From NCBI RefSeq assembly GCF_007829955.1, contig NZ_VIWX01000001.1, forward strand, positions 992,001 through 1,056,000: a stretch of DNA of 64,000 nucleotides, written 5' to 3'. Both the position numbers and the translations under genes were made by a program. Positions 16,812 through 26,465 of this stretch are shown here, piece by piece (position 1 is the first letter of the stretch; the number at the start of each line of letters is the position of its first letter). The notes beneath the pieces are model-generated. The model saw only the letters and a list, made by a program, of their open reading frames with translations, had not been told where the DNA came from and ran no database searches. This stretch comes from Saccharopolyspora dendranthemae. Its GTDB lineage: Bacteria > Actinomycetota > Actinomycetes > Mycobacteriales > Pseudonocardiaceae.

Positions 16812-18221
16812 TCAGACCCGGAACAGGGCGCAGAACATCGCGTCGGTGCCGTGCTTGTGCGGCCAGAGCTGGACGCCGGGACCGTCGCCGAGGTCGGGCA
16901 CGTCCGGGAAGTGCTCGCGGGCGTCGAGCTGGGTGACGCCGGTGCGGCGCACGACGTCGGCCACCACGCCTTCGGTCTCGGGCAGGTGCGGCGAGCACAC
17001 GACGTAGCCGACGATGCCGCCTGGCCGGGTGAGCCGGATCGCCGAGGTGAGCAGTTCGCGCTGCAGCTTGGTCAGCTCGCCGACATCGCCGGGCTGACGC
17101 CGCCAGCGCGCCTCCGGGCGGCGCCGCAGCGCGCCGAGCCCGGTGCACGGGGCGTCCACGAGCACGCGGTCGAAGCCGGGTTCCAGCCCGGGGTCGCGGC
17201 CGTCGCTGGTGTGCACGGCGACCGACAGGCCCTCGGTGGCCTTGCGCACGAGCTCGGCTCGGTGCTGGGCCGGTTCCACGGCGTCCAGCGTGCCGCCGTC
17301 GAGGGTGACCAGCGCTCCGAGCAGCCCGGCCTTCCCGCCGGGTCCGGCGCACAGGTCGAGCCAGCGCAGGTCCGAACCGTCGACCTCGGGTCGGGTGACC
17401 GCGAGGCTCACGAGCTGGCTGCCCTCGTCCTGGACGACGGCGAAGCCCTCCTGCACCGGTTCCAGGTCGCCCGGGTCGCCGGCGCCGGATTCGAGCCGCA
17501 CCCCGTAGGGCGAGTAGGGCGCCGGGTCACCGCCGGTGATGGCGGCGAGCTCGTCGGAGCTGATCTCGCCGGGCCGAGCGGTCAGGTGCACCGCTGGGCG
17601 GGAGTCGTCGGCGGCCAGCGCTTCTTCGAGCTCGTCGAGCCCGAGGGCGTCGGCGAAGGCCTGCGCGATCCACTTCGGATGGGCGTGCTTGGTCGCCAGG
17701 TAGCCGATGGGGTCCTTGGAGCGGTCCGGCGCGAGCTTGTCGACCCACTCCTGCTCATCGAGCTCCACGGCACGCCGCAGCACGGCGTTGGCGAAACCGG
17801 AGAGCTTCGAACCGTTCTCGAACCGAACGATGTCCACAGTGGAGGCGACAGCGGCGTGCGCGGGAATCCGGGTGCGCAGGATCTGGTACACCCCGACGCG
17901 CAGCGCGTCCAGCAGCTTCGGGTCCATCTCGGACAGCGGGCGGCTGCTGCACTCGCCGATCACCGAGTCGAGCAGGCCCTTCGCCCGGCAGGCGCCGTAG
18001 GTGAGCTCGGTGGCCAGCGCCGCGTCGCGGCCGGACAAGCGGCGCTGCTTGAGCAGCGGCGGCAGCGCCAGGTTCGCGTAGGCGTCGCGCTCGCGGACCG
18101 CGCGCAGCGTCTCGACCGCCACCAGCCGCACAGGGTCGACGTCGACCGGTCGCGGGTTGGCCTTGCGCTGCGGCGGTCGGGCCTTCGACGGGCGGGAGGG
18201 CCGTCGGCGGCGTTCGTTCAC
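16812..18221 (-). CDS. rsmB: 16S rRNA (cytosine-967-C5)-methyltransferase RsmB
   Basis: 469-aa SAM-dependent NOL1/NOP2/Sun methyltransferase. An N-terminal NusB-like RNA-binding domain (about residues 30-165; [20 protein letters not shown]) precedes the catalytic Rossmann domain, with SAM motif [18 protein letters not shown], the catalytic Cys in [18 protein letters not shown], and the second Cys in VVCSPH, where other members usually have CSxxxxE. The N-terminus is Arg/Pro-rich. The GTG start at 18221 overlaps the fmt stop by 4 bp (GTGA). Confidence 0.94.
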   Translation of the reverse strand: MNERRRRPSRPSKARPPQRKANPRPVDVDPVRLVAVETLRAVRERDAYANLALPPLLKQRRLSGRDAALATELTYGACRAKGLLDSVIGECSSRPLSEMDPKLLDALRVGVYQILRTRIPAHAAVASTVDIVRFENGSKLSGFANAVLRRAVELDEQEWVDKLAPDRSKDPIGYLATKHAHPKWIAQAFADALGLDELEEALAADDSRPAVHLTARPGEISSDELAAITGGDPAPYSPYGVRLESGAGDPGDLEPVQEGFAVVQDEGSQLVSLAVTRPEVDGSDLRWLDLCAGPGGKAGLLGALVTLDGGTLDAVEPAQHRAELVRKATEGLSVAVHTSDGRDPGLEPGFDRVLVDAPCTGLGALRRRPEARWRRQPGDVGELTKLQRELLTSAIRLTRPGGIVGYVVCSPHLPETEGVVADVVRRTGVTQLDAREHFPDVPDLGDGPGVQLWPHKHGTDAMFCALFRV

Positions 18222-19141
18222 TGGAGCTTTTCTCCTTGCTCGATGCGTGTTCCGCGGGCCCAGTCGGTGGCGGCCATGCGCTTCTTGCCCGCCGCCTGCA
18301 CGTCGCTGAGCGCGACCGCGGTCGTGCCGGTGCCCACCAGCACCCGCCGCTTCTCGGCCCTGATCTCGCCGGGCGGCAGCTTCTCGTCGGTGAGGGTCAC
18401 GGGGCCGAGCTTGAAGCGGTCCTCGCCCAGCAGCGCCCACGCCCCGGGCTCCGGGGTGACGGCGCGGACGAGCCGGTCGACCGCCGCGGCGGGTGCGGTG
18501 AAGTCGACCTTGGCGTCGTCGACGGTGACCTTCGGCGCGTAGCTGACGCCGTCGGTGGGCTGTTCCTCGGCGCGGACGCTGCCGTCCTCGATGCCGTCGA
18601 GCGTGGCCGCCAGCAGCCCGGCACCCGAGATCGAGAGCCGTTCCAGCAGCTCGCCGGAGGTGTCGGTGGAGCGGATCTGCTCGGTGACGACGCCGAAGAC
18701 GGGACCGGCGTCGAGTTCGCGGACGATGCGGAAGGTGCTGGCACCGGTGATCTCGTCGCCGTGCCGGATCGCGGACTGCACGGGCGCGGCGCCGCGCCAC
18801 GCGGGCAGCAGCGAGAAGTGCAGGTTGACCCAGCCGTGCTCGGGGATGGACAGCGCTTCCTCGCGCAGCAGCGCGCCGTAGGCGACGACCGGGCAGCAGT
18901 CGGGGCCGATCTCGCGCAGCCGCGCCAGGAACTCCGGTTCGGAGGCCTTGGCGGGCGTGAGCACCTCGATGCCGTGCTCGTCGGCGAGCGCGCCGACGGG
19001 TGAGCGCACGAGCTTGCGGCCGCGACCCGCGGGCGCGTCGGGGCGGGTGACGACGGCGGCGACCTCGTGCCGGTCGGAGTCGATCAGCGCTCGCAGAGCG
19101 GGGACCGCGGGCGCCGGGGTTCCGGCGAAGACCACGCGCAT
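18218..19141 (-). CDS. fmt: methionyl-tRNA formyltransferase
   Basis: Formylates initiator Met-tRNA. The 307-aa product has the formyl-transferase core with [13 protein letters not shown] at the N-terminus, the substrate loop ([10 protein letters not shown]), [13 protein letters not shown], the catalytic [15 protein letters not shown] and [13 protein letters not shown], and a C-terminal OB-like tRNA-binding domain from about residue 205. Start ATG at 19141 lies 2 bp after the def stop. Confidence 0.97.
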   Translation of the reverse strand: MRVVFAGTPAPAVPALRALIDSDRHEVAAVVTRPDAPAGRGRKLVRSPVGALADEHGIEVLTPAKASEPEFLARLREIGPDCCPVVAYGALLREEALSIPEHGWVNLHFSLLPAWRGAAPVQSAIRHGDEITGASTFRIVRELDAGPVFGVVTEQIRSTDTSGELLERLSISGAGLLAATLDGIEDGSVRAEEQPTDGVSYAPKVTVDDAKVDFTAPAAAVDRLVRAVTPEPGAWALLGEDRFKLGPVTLTDEKLPPGEIRAEKRRVLVGTGTTAVALSDVQAAGKKRMAATDWARGTRIEQGEKLQ

Positions 19142-19143
19142 CG

Positions 19144-19689
19144 TCAGTGCCCTCCGAACAGCGGGTGCGGGTTCTGCTTCATGACCGGGACGGCGCCGTC
19201 GAACCAGGAGGCCTGGCGGATCTCCCGCATCGCGGCCTTGCGGGTCTCCTCGTCGAGCCGGTCGAGGAACAGCACGCCGTCGAGGTGGTCGCTCTCGTGC
19301 TGGACGCAGCGCGCCAGCAGGTCGGTGCCCTCGACCTCGACAGGTTCTCCGTGCAGGTTCCAGCCGCGGGCGACCACGTGCTTGTGGCGGAAGCAGTCCC
19401 AGGACATGCCGGGGATGGACAGGCAGCCCTCCTCGCCGAGCTGCCCCTCGTCGCCGACGGCGGTCCAGGTGGGGTTGATGAGGTGCCCGGCGAAGCCGTC
19501 GCAGTGGTAGGTGAACACGCGCAGGCTCACACCCAGCTGCGGCGCAGCGAGCCCTGCTCCGCCCTGGTCCTCCATCGTGTCCCAGAGGTCCTTGACGAGG
19601 GTGCGCAGCTCCTTGTCGAAGTCGACCACCTCGTCGGCCTTGGTGCGCAGGACGGGGTCGCCGAAGAGTCTGATCGGCTGGACGGTCAC
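19144..19689 (-). CDS. def: peptide deformylase
   Basis: Removes the formyl group from nascent proteins. The 181-aa metalloenzyme shows all three motifs: [11 protein letters not shown] (from residue 43), EEGCLSIPG, and [16 protein letters not shown] with the two metal histidines and catalytic Glu. GTG start at 19689 with GGGAGA upstream. It heads the def-fmt-rsmB-deaminase operon. Confidence 0.97.
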   Translation of the reverse strand: MTVQPIRLFGDPVLRTKADEVVDFDKELRTLVKDLWDTMEDQGGAGLAAPQLGVSLRVFTYHCDGFAGHLINPTWTAVGDEGQLGEEGCLSIPGMSWDCFRHKHVVARGWNLHGEPVEVEGTDLLARCVQHESDHLDGVLFLDRLDEETRKAAMREIRQASWFDGAVPVMKQNPHPLFGGH

Positions 19690-19858
19690 CTGGTCTCCCT
19701 GAAACGTCGACTACGACCCGACGAGTCTAGTCGTCGCACCCGGCATCCCGCCCCGACCCACCGCGCCGGCCTCGCCGCGGCGCGTCCCGTTCCGGATTTC
19801 GCGCGAGGTTCGGCCGCTCCCCGCGCTCGGCGCGTAGTGCCTGGTCGCGATGTTCCCG

Positions 19859-21637
19859 TCAGGGCGCGGGGACGACGACTCCGGCCGCACCGCCGCCTCG
19901 GCGCTGCGGTTCCGCCGCGGCGAGCCAGCGTCCGTCGGGCAGGAGCTCGACGCCGGTGGCGGCGCCGATCTCGTCGGTGGGCTCGAACCGGTGCCCGAGC
20001 GCTTCGAGCTTCGCCGCCTCGGGCTGAGCGAGAAAAGCCGGTTCGGCGTCGGTGGTGGCGCTGTTGCGCTGCGAGGCGCGAGGTTCGGCGATCGCGTCGA
20101 CCAGCGACAGCCCCCGGTCCAGCCGCCCGGTGAGCGTCTGCAGCACGGTGGTGATGATCGTCGCCCCGCCGGGACTTCCCAGCGCGAGCACGGGCTTGCC
20201 GTCGCGCAGCACGATCGTCGGGCTCATGGAGCTGCGCGGCCGCTTGGACGGTCCGGGCAGGTTCGGGTCCGGCTCGCCGGGGGTGACCGGGGTGAAGTTG
20301 AAGTCGGTGAGCTCGTTGTTGAGCAGGAATCCGCGCCCCGGCACGACGATCCCGCTGCCGCCGGTCTGCTCGATGGTCAGCGTGTAGGAGACGACGTCGC
20401 CGCTGGCGTCGGCGACGGTCAGGTGCGTGGTGTTGGGGCCCTCGTAGGGCTCGCGGCCACCGCGTCCGCCCGCGCAGTCCTGCGGAGTCGTGGGGTCGCC
20501 GGCCTCGACCGGAGCGGGCAGTGCGGCGTCGTCGCTGATCAGGCACTCGCGGGAGGCTGCGAACTCGTCGCTGAGCAGTCCTTCGGTGGGCACGTCGGAG
20601 AACGCAGGGTCGCCCACCCACCGGTTGCGGTCGGCGAACCCGAGCTTGCTGGCTTCCAGGTACCGGTGCAGGTAGCCGGCCTCGTCGGCGGCGGCGAGAT
20701 CACCGCGCTCGAGGATGTTGAGCGCTTCGCCGACGGTGGTGCCGCCGGAGCCGGAGGGCGCCATGCCGTAGACGTCGAGGCCCCGGTAGCCGGAGCGGGT
20801 CGGGTCCTGGTCGAGGGCCCGGTAGTCCTGCAGGTCCGATGCGGTCATGGCGCCGGGCCGGACGTGGCGCCCGGCGGCCGGGTCGACGGGCGGGTGGTTG
20901 ACGGTGGAGACGACGTCGGCGCCGATGTCACCGGAGTACAGCGCTCGCACGCCGTCGGTGCCGAGCTGCCGGTAGGTCCGGGCGAGGTCCGGGTTGCGGT
21001 GGACTCTGCCGACCTCGGGCGGCTGCCCGCCGGGAAGGAAGAGGTCGCGGGTGGCGGGGAAGGCGCTGAAGCGGTCCTGGTTGTCGGCGGTCTGCGAGCG
21101 GAAGGTCTCGTCGACGACGAACCCGTCGCGCGCCAACTCCTCGGCCGGCCGCAGGACTTCACCGAGGTCCTCGCGACCCCATCGGTCCAGGGCGCGCTGC
21201 CAGGTCAGCGGCGTGCCGGGGACACCGACGCCGAGCCCGCTGGTCACGGCCTGGTCGAAGGGGATCGGCTGCCCGTTCTCCAGGAACAGGTCTTCGCGCG
21301 CGGAGGCGGGCGCGGTCTCGCGGCCGTCGATCGTCTCGACCTCGCCGGTCGCGGAGTCGTAGTGCACGAAGTACCCGCCACCACCGATGCCCGCGGAGTA
21401 GGGCTCGGTGACTCCCAGCGCCGCGGCGGTGGCCACGGCCGCGTCGGCGGCGGTGCCTCCGCGGCGCAGGACCTCAAGACCGGCCTCGGTGGCATCGGGG
21501 TCGACGCTGGAGACGGCGCCGCCGAAACCGACGGCCTCGGCCTGCTTGGGAGGTTTGGCAGGAGCCGCCTGCGCCACCGGTGCCACCAGCGCGCACACCC
21601 CGAGCACGCTCAACCCGACCCGAACGCTCGACCGCAT
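19859..21637 (-). CDS. ggt: gamma-glutamyltransferase, secreted
   Basis: 592-aa Ntn-hydrolase precursor that cleaves gamma-glutamyl bonds of glutathione and related peptides. A Sec signal peptide is present (MRSSVRVGLS, hydrophobic core, cleavage near AQA-AP). The large-subunit part has GVTEPYSAGIGGGGYFVHYD. The autoprocessing and nucleophile Thr is expected at residue 403 in PNTTHLTVAD. After it come GSGIVVPGRGFLLNNELTDF, then SMSPTIVLRDGKPVLALGSPGG. ATG at 21637 is chosen because AGGAGG lies about 10 bp upstream; longer frames add an unlikely leader. The gene ends ~170 bp from def. Confidence 0.95.
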   Translation of the reverse strand: MRSSVRVGLSVLGVCALVAPVAQAAPAKPPKQAEAVGFGGAVSSVDPDATEAGLEVLRRGGTAADAAVATAAALGVTEPYSAGIGGGGYFVHYDSATGEVETIDGRETAPASAREDLFLENGQPIPFDQAVTSGLGVGVPGTPLTWQRALDRWGREDLGEVLRPAEELARDGFVVDETFRSQTADNQDRFSAFPATRDLFLPGGQPPEVGRVHRNPDLARTYRQLGTDGVRALYSGDIGADVVSTVNHPPVDPAAGRHVRPGAMTASDLQDYRALDQDPTRSGYRGLDVYGMAPSGSGGTTVGEALNILERGDLAAADEAGYLHRYLEASKLGFADRNRWVGDPAFSDVPTEGLLSDEFAASRECLISDDAALPAPVEAGDPTTPQDCAGGRGGREPYEGPNTTHLTVADASGDVVSYTLTIEQTGGSGIVVPGRGFLLNNELTDFNFTPVTPGEPDPNLPGPSKRPRSSMSPTIVLRDGKPVLALGSPGGATIITTVLQTLTGRLDRGLSLVDAIAEPRASQRNSATTDAEPAFLAQPEAAKLEALGHRFEPTDEIGAATGVELLPDGRWLAAAEPQRRGGGAAGVVVPAP

Positions 21638-21964
21638 CGTCTCCGAACCTCCTGCGTCTTCTGCTGTTGGAGCAGGCCGCTGAACCGCGCGCCGCCCATG
21701 CATGGGGATACATCACCGGCGGCCTCAAGATCCAGACCTCGGCGGCGATTCCAGTGCAGTTTCCAGCACGCGTGGCGAACGGACCGGTCGACTCCCCCGA
21801 CGAGGCGAACGCCCCGCCGCGTTCTGGTCGCGCATCGGACGGGTCGGCGACCGACGCGTCTGAACGGAGCTTCATTCCGACACTGCTCACCGGACGAATT
21901 GCGATCGCTCCATGATGGTTTCGCGCCATCCCGGCGTGCTGAAACGACGTGACGGAGCCCAGCG
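21638..21964. other. intergenic region between divergent ggt and P450 genes
   Basis: 327 bp with the promoters of both genes expected here. No open frame with coding character, no strong inverted repeat and no convincing -35/-10 pair was found. Confidence 0.6.
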
Positions 21965-23191
21965 ATGGAACCTTCCACCTGCCCGTACCCGCTCGATCCC
22001 ACCGGACGCGAATTGCACGCGGAGGCAGCGCGGCTCAGCGCGCGAGGCCCGACGACCCGGGTGTCGCTGCCCGGCGACGTCGAGGCGTGGTTGGTCACCG
22101 ATCCGGTGGTGCTCCGCTCCCTGTTCGCCGACACCCGCGTGTCCAAGGATCCGCACCGGCACTGGCCCGGATATCGCGATCTGCCCGCGGACTGGCCGCT
22201 GCACACCTGGGTCTCGATGCGGAACATGTTCAACTCGCACGGTGCCGATCACCGCAGGCTCCGCGCGCTGATCGCGCCTGCGTTCACCGCCCGCCGCATC
22301 CGCGACCTGCGTCCGCACATCGAGTCGATCACCGCCGGCCTGCTCGACGAGGTCGCTTCCGCGCCACCAGGGGTCGCGGTCGACCTGCGCGCGCACTTCG
22401 CGAACCCGCTGCCCGTCGCGGTGATCAGCTCGCTGCTCGGCATCACCGGCCGCGACGCCCTAGACGAGATGCGCGGGCTCGTGGAGCTGTTCTTCAGCAC
22501 CACCACGACCCCGGAGCAGATGGTGACCGGGATGGAGACGCTGTACCGGCTGTTCGGCGAGCACGTCGCGGCGCGGCGGCGGAATCCGGCCGATGACCTG
22601 ACCAGCGATCTGCTGGCGATGCGGGACGAGGACGGCACGCGCCTGTCGGACGGCGAGCTGACCGACACCCTGATGCTGATGTTCTCGGCAGGTCACGAGA
22701 CGACCGTGAACCTGATCGGGCACGCCATCGCCGAGCTGCTCACCGAGCCCAGGCACCTCGCCTCGCTCCGGGCTGGCGAGGTGAGCTGGGAGGACGTCGT
22801 GGAGGAGGCGTTGCGCTGGCAGGCGCCACTGGCGAACCTGCCACTGCGCTTCGCCGTCGAGGACATCGCGATCCCGGGCGGCGACACGATACGAGCGGGC
22901 GAGCCGATCGTGGCCGGCCTGCTCGCGGCCAACCGGCACCCCGCGCACTACCCCGACGGCGATCTCTTCGACCCGGCCCGCGCCGACACCGCGCACCTCA
23001 GCTTCGGCCACGGCGTGCACTTCTGCGTCGGCTCCCAGCTCGCCCGCCTGGAAGCCGGCATCGCGCTGTCCGCGCTGTTCGACCGCTTCCCCCGGCTGAC
23101 CGCGGCGTTCGGCGAACTGCGGCAGCGACCGTCGTTCATCTCCAACGGCCACGTCGACCTGTTCGCGATCCCCACCCCGGCCGAGGCCTGA
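21965..23191 (+). CDS. cytochrome P450
   Basis: 408-aa soluble bacterial class I P450. The oxygen-activation motif in helix I is AGHETT at residues 242-247, the ExxR pair is E281/R284 (EALRW), and the heme-thiolate loop is FGHGVHFCVG with Cys354 as ligand. No redox partner (ferredoxin or reductase) gene is adjacent, and no biosynthetic cluster surrounds it. A P450 often accompanies conservons, but here the nearest conservon is 3 kb away behind other genes. ATG start at 21965, GGAG-type site upstream. It converges with the DUF4015 gene through a shared hairpin. Confidence 0.95.
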   Translation: MEPSTCPYPLDPTGRELHAEAARLSARGPTTRVSLPGDVEAWLVTDPVVLRSLFADTRVSKDPHRHWPGYRDLPADWPLHTWVSMRNMFNSHGADHRRLRALIAPAFTARRIRDLRPHIESITAGLLDEVASAPPGVAVDLRAHFANPLPVAVISSLLGITGRDALDEMRGLVELFFSTTTTPEQMVTGMETLYRLFGEHVAARRRNPADDLTSDLLAMRDEDGTRLSDGELTDTLMLMFSAGHETTVNLIGHAIAELLTEPRHLASLRAGEVSWEDVVEEALRWQAPLANLPLRFAVEDIAIPGGDTIRAGEPIVAGLLAANRHPAHYPDGDLFDPARADTAHLSFGHGVHFCVGSQLARLEAGIALSALFDRFPRLTAAFGELRQRPSFISNGHVDLFAIPTPAEA

Positions 23192-23242
23192 GAGCGGGAC
23201 GGGCCGTCCGTCCACCAGGACGAACGGCCCGTCCCGCTCTCA
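23189..23242. terminator. bidirectional terminator containing both stop codons
   Basis: A 19-bp perfect stem, arms beginning TGAGAGCGGGACGGGCCGT (23189-23207) with its complement at 23224-23242, loop 16 nt. The P450 TGA is the first triplet of the left arm and the TGA of the converging gene is encoded by the last bases of the right arm. Confidence 0.85.
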
Positions 23243-24823
23243 GCCCGTCGGTGTCAGGGCCGCGTCGTGGTAGCGGCAGTTCGGCGCCCACAGCAGGAAC
23301 GAGTTCATGCCGTTGCTGCGGGAGGCGTCGATCTGCGCGGCGACCTCGGCCGGACCGTAGGACGCTCCGAGGCTGAAGTCCTGCAGCCACGGGATGATCT
23401 GCACGTCCGTGCCCTCGACGACCTTCGCGAACTCGGCCAGCGACCGCTGCACGATGTCGAAGGGCTGGGTGTTGGGGTTGGCGACCCCGAACTCGCCCTC
23501 CGCCCAGTGCGACGGGTAGACCATCGGCGCGATGTAGTCGACGTACTGCGACATCTGCCGGATGTCCTGGGCGATCTCGGTCGGCCGGTCGACGGCGATG
23601 CCGAAGACCGAGGCACCCAGCAGGGCTCCGCGCGAACGCACCTCGGTCTGGGTCTGGCGCAGGAAGTCGGCGATGGCCGTCTCCGGAGTGCCGACCAGGT
23701 TCGGGATGCGCATCTGATCCATGTGACCGTCCGGCCGGCGCACGTAGTCGTAGAGCACGTCGTCGAACCCGAGCTGGGCGGCTTCGGCGGCGATGTCGAC
23801 GTTGTACTGGCGCACGGCCGGGTCCGCGAAGTTGGTGAAGGCGAACTCCCCGTAACCGCTGGACCAGGGCGAACCACCGGAGGTCTGCACGACCCGCTCG
23901 GGGTGACCGCTGTTCCAGGAGGCCGCGCCGAGGATCGGGTCCTTGAACGCGACGAGCCTGCCAACGACCCGCACGCCCATGCCGTGCAACTGGTCGAGGG
24001 CCTCCCGGGCGTTGTAGTAGCCCTTGACCGCGCCGATCTGGTGCGCGGTCGGGACGGCCGAGTCGTAGACGACCTCGCCGCTCTCGTCCTTGAGGTCGAG
24101 CTCGACGGTGTCGATCTTGCCCTGCCGCGCCATCTCCAGGATCGGCTCGCGCAGCGAGTCGCTGGTCCAGGCCATGCCGGTGACGTGCACCGCCCGCATG
24201 CCCGGGTGCTTGATGTGGACGGTCATGACCCGTTCGGCCCTGTTGCCCGCGGCATCGGTGGCCACGACCTTGACGTCGCGGTCCGGCTTGTCGACCACGA
24301 GGCTGAAGGAACCCTGCGGGTCGGTCTTGACCTGCTTGCCGGCGACCTCGACGCGCTCGGCACCGTGGGCCTTGCCGTTGACGGTGACCGGGCGATTCGG
24401 CCCGTCCGGTCGCAGCGAGTCATCGACCTGGAGCTCCGGTGGCGTGTTGTCCACAGTGAACTCGTGACTCGTGGTGTCTGAACCGAGCCAGGAGATGCTG
24501 CGCGGTGCGTCGACGACCAACTCGTGCTTGCCCTCCGGAAGACCGGCGGATCCCACGGTCAAACCGCCTGGCACCTGCCGCGCGGCGACTTCCCTTCCGT
24601 CAACCGAGATCTTGGCGTTGTTCACGCCCTGAATACCCACCTCGGCATCGGTGTTCACCGGCTGAGCCAAACCAGTGATCTTCACGTCCTCAGTGGACAG
24701 TGCGCGTAACAGTAGGAAACCGAGGAGCAGGACCAGTGCGGTACCCACTCCGATTGCGACATATTTGGGCATTCCGCCGCTGATGGCCTTGATGCGGGCG
24801 CGCGCTGAAGCAGCATCCGACAT
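23240..24823 (-). CDS. DUF4015 putative glycoside hydrolase, membrane-anchored
   Basis: 527-aa predicted cell-surface protein. After a cytoplasmic N-terminus there is one membrane anchor (about residues 20-42, VAIGVGTALVLLLGFLLL). Then come two Ig/Big-like beta modules (about 45-210), with VTVNGKAHGAERVEVAG typical of a Big-type repeat, and a C-terminal TIM-barrel-like putative glycoside hydrolase domain (DUF4015, ~215-520) with GFDDVLYDYVRRPDG and DYIAPMVYPSHW. The substrate is unknown; DUF4015 is GH13-like and acidic residues are conserved. Start ATG at 24823 has GGGGAGG upstream. The divergent neighbour is a polysaccharide-deacetylase lipoprotein, so both may act on envelope polysaccharides. 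Confidence 0.85.
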   Translation of the reverse strand: MSDAASARARIKAISGGMPKYVAIGVGTALVLLLGFLLLRALSTEDVKITGLAQPVNTDAEVGIQGVNNAKISVDGREVAARQVPGGLTVGSAGLPEGKHELVVDAPRSISWLGSDTTSHEFTVDNTPPELQVDDSLRPDGPNRPVTVNGKAHGAERVEVAGKQVKTDPQGSFSLVVDKPDRDVKVVATDAAGNRAERVMTVHIKHPGMRAVHVTGMAWTSDSLREPILEMARQGKIDTVELDLKDESGEVVYDSAVPTAHQIGAVKGYYNAREALDQLHGMGVRVVGRLVAFKDPILGAASWNSGHPERVVQTSGGSPWSSGYGEFAFTNFADPAVRQYNVDIAAEAAQLGFDDVLYDYVRRPDGHMDQMRIPNLVGTPETAIADFLRQTQTEVRSRGALLGASVFGIAVDRPTEIAQDIRQMSQYVDYIAPMVYPSHWAEGEFGVANPNTQPFDIVQRSLAEFAKVVEGTDVQIIPWLQDFSLGASYGPAEVAAQIDASRSNGMNSFLLWAPNCRYHDAALTPTG

Positions 24824-25000
24824 CGGTTTCGCCTCCCCGACTTAGGCGAACTCGCGCGGTGCACGAATTTCCTTGCTGGACAATTGGGTTCCGGCCACTA
24901 CCGCGCGGCCGGAAAACCACTGTCGCAGTCGGAACGGGCTAGATCAATTGGCCAGTTGGAGTATCCCGGTATCGGAACCGGATCTATACCGTTGGTTCCG

Positions 25001-26020
25001 ATGTTGTCCTTGAGAACCACGGTTCGCACTGCGGCGCTCGCGACGTTGTTCGCAGTCGCCGCTTGCAGCGCACCCAACGCGACCACCCTTCCGCCGCCTG
25101 CTGCTCCAGCACCGCCACCCGCTCCCCCGCCGCCACCGGACCCGGCCGCGGTCGGGGCCAACGAGCTCGGGGACGTTCCGGTGCTGATGTACCACCGCAT
25201 CACGCCCACTCCGAGCAGCGTTTACGACCGCACCCCTGGCGATTTCCGCGCCGAGCTGGAAAGGCTCGTCCACGAGGATTACGTTCCGGTGACGGCCACC
25301 GAGTACGCCTCGGGGAAGATCGACATCCCGGCGGGCAAGCACCCCGTCGTGCTGACCTTCGACGACGGATCCACGTCTCAGTTCACAGTGGACCCTGCGG
25401 GCAACCCGGCTCCGGAGTCCGCCGTCGGGATCCTGCTCTCCGTCGCGCAGGCCAACCCGGGCTTCCGGCCAGTGGCAACGATGTACGTGTTCAACCCGCC
25501 GTTCGAGGAGCCCACCGGACGGCGGAGTCTCACCTGGTTGCACGACAACGGTTTCGAGATCGGCAACCACACCGTGAACCACCCGAACCTCGGCAAGGTC
25601 TCCTCCGCGGAGGCGCAGCAGGAGATCGCCGGGATGCAGCGCGTGATCACCGATGCGGTGCCGGGACTGCGGGTCGACTCGATCGCGCTGCCGCTGGGCA
25701 TGCATCCCGACGAGGAGCCGTTGGCCGCCGACGGTTCGGCGGACGGGGTCACCTACCACCACACGAGCGTGATGCTGGTGGGCTCGAACCCGGCTCCGTC
25801 GCCGTTCACCACCGACTTCGATCCGACGAACATCCCGCGCATCCGCTCGCAGGGACCGGCAGGCGAGGACGCCGGTTACGGCTCGACGGCGTGGCTGGAC
25901 AAGCTGGCCGCCGCTCCGGAATCGCGCTACACCTCCGACGGCGACCCGGCGAAGACCTCCGCACCCAATTCCGTCACCACGCAGCCGTCCCCCAACGCAC
26001 CCGCACTGCACCGCTACTGA
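25001..26020 (+). CDS. polysaccharide deacetylase family lipoprotein
   Basis: 339-aa NodB-fold protein. A lipoprotein signal peptide ends in FAVAACSAPN (lipobox VAAC), followed by a Pro/Ala linker, so it is tethered to the outer face of the membrane. The catalytic domain shows VPVLMYHRI, the metal motif TFDDGST and, further on, EIGNHTVNHPNLG with the two His of the metal site. Deacetylation of an envelope polysaccharide is the likely activity. ATG at 25001 is the first start that gives a proper signal peptide; the frame is open to 24884 and no good ribosome-binding site precedes either start. Confidence 0.87.
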   Translation: MLSLRTTVRTAALATLFAVAACSAPNATTLPPPAAPAPPPAPPPPPDPAAVGANELGDVPVLMYHRITPTPSSVYDRTPGDFRAELERLVHEDYVPVTATEYASGKIDIPAGKHPVVLTFDDGSTSQFTVDPAGNPAPESAVGILLSVAQANPGFRPVATMYVFNPPFEEPTGRRSLTWLHDNGFEIGNHTVNHPNLGKVSSAEAQQEIAGMQRVITDAVPGLRVDSIALPLGMHPDEEPLAADGSADGVTYHHTSVMLVGSNPAPSPFTTDFDPTNIPRIRSQGPAGEDAGYGSTAWLDKLAAAPESRYTSDGDPAKTSAPNSVTTQPSPNAPALHRY

Positions 26021-26040
26021 CCCCCGAGCAGGCCGTCGGG

Positions 26041-26096
26041 TGGTGTGGGTGGGGTGGGGAAGTTTTCATGAAAACTTCCCCACCCCACCCACACCA
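26041..26096. terminator. 56-bp perfect palindrome, probable terminator
   Basis: Two 28-bp arms with no mismatch and no spacer; the left arm starts TGGTGTGGGTGGGGTGGGGA and the centre reads AGTTTTCATGAAAACT. It starts 20 bp after the deacetylase stop, and would form a long hairpin in the transcript. A perfect palindrome of this size is unusual for a simple terminator. Confidence 0.7.
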
Positions 26097-26166
26097 CAAA
26101 CCGAGAAGAAACAGAGGCGCGAAACCCCGCACGGACGCTCCGCACGGGGCGCCCGATGAGGCCGGT

Positions 26167-26234
26167 CCCAGTTTTAGTCCAAACTGAGCCGACATTTCGG
26201 GCATGATCATGGCTCGGTTTGGACTAAAACTGGG
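26167..26234. repeat. dispersed 68-bp palindromic repeat, intact copy
   Basis: Arms of 24 bp begin CCCAGTTTTAGTCCAAAC and end GTTTGGACTAAAACTGGG. One arm position differs but still allows a G-U pair in RNA. The 20-bp centre, GACATTTCGG then GCATGATCAT, is shared with the copies at 34817 and 62009 except for one base. It lies downstream of the deacetylase gene. Confidence 0.92.
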
Positions 26235-26359
26235 GCCGGGCGAGCACCACCCCTGACGGGCCTCTGCCTCAGTCGGCCGCGGAGGTTGCCCGTTAGTGGA
26301 GATTTTTGCGGTTCCGCATGCGGATCGTGACCACGACGTTGCCCGCGTTGGTATGAACG

Positions 26360-26376
26360 TGTCACATGTGTTGACA
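26360..26376. promoter_or_regulatory. TGTCA-N7-TGACA dyad upstream of the conservon
   Basis: Inverted repeat TGTCACATGTGTTGACA about 90 bp before cvnA. The right half overlaps a perfect TTGACA -35 hexamer at 26371-26376, though no good -10 box follows at the usual distance. It could be an operator overlapping the cvn promoter. The region between 26235 and 26465 contains nothing else recognisable apart from AT-richer sequence. Confidence 0.35.
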
Positions 26377-26465
26377 CGGCCGCGAATACCCACCACGCAG
26401 GGTTGCTGAGCTGTTAGCGTCCGCGGGTCATCATCGCTGCTGAAACCGGAGGGGGGTTTCCGCTG

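Noticed and set aside
21638..26020. P450-centred biosynthetic cluster
   Set aside because: Neighbours are gamma-glutamyltransferase, a glycosidase-like and a deacetylase protein; no scaffold-forming enzyme or redox partner.
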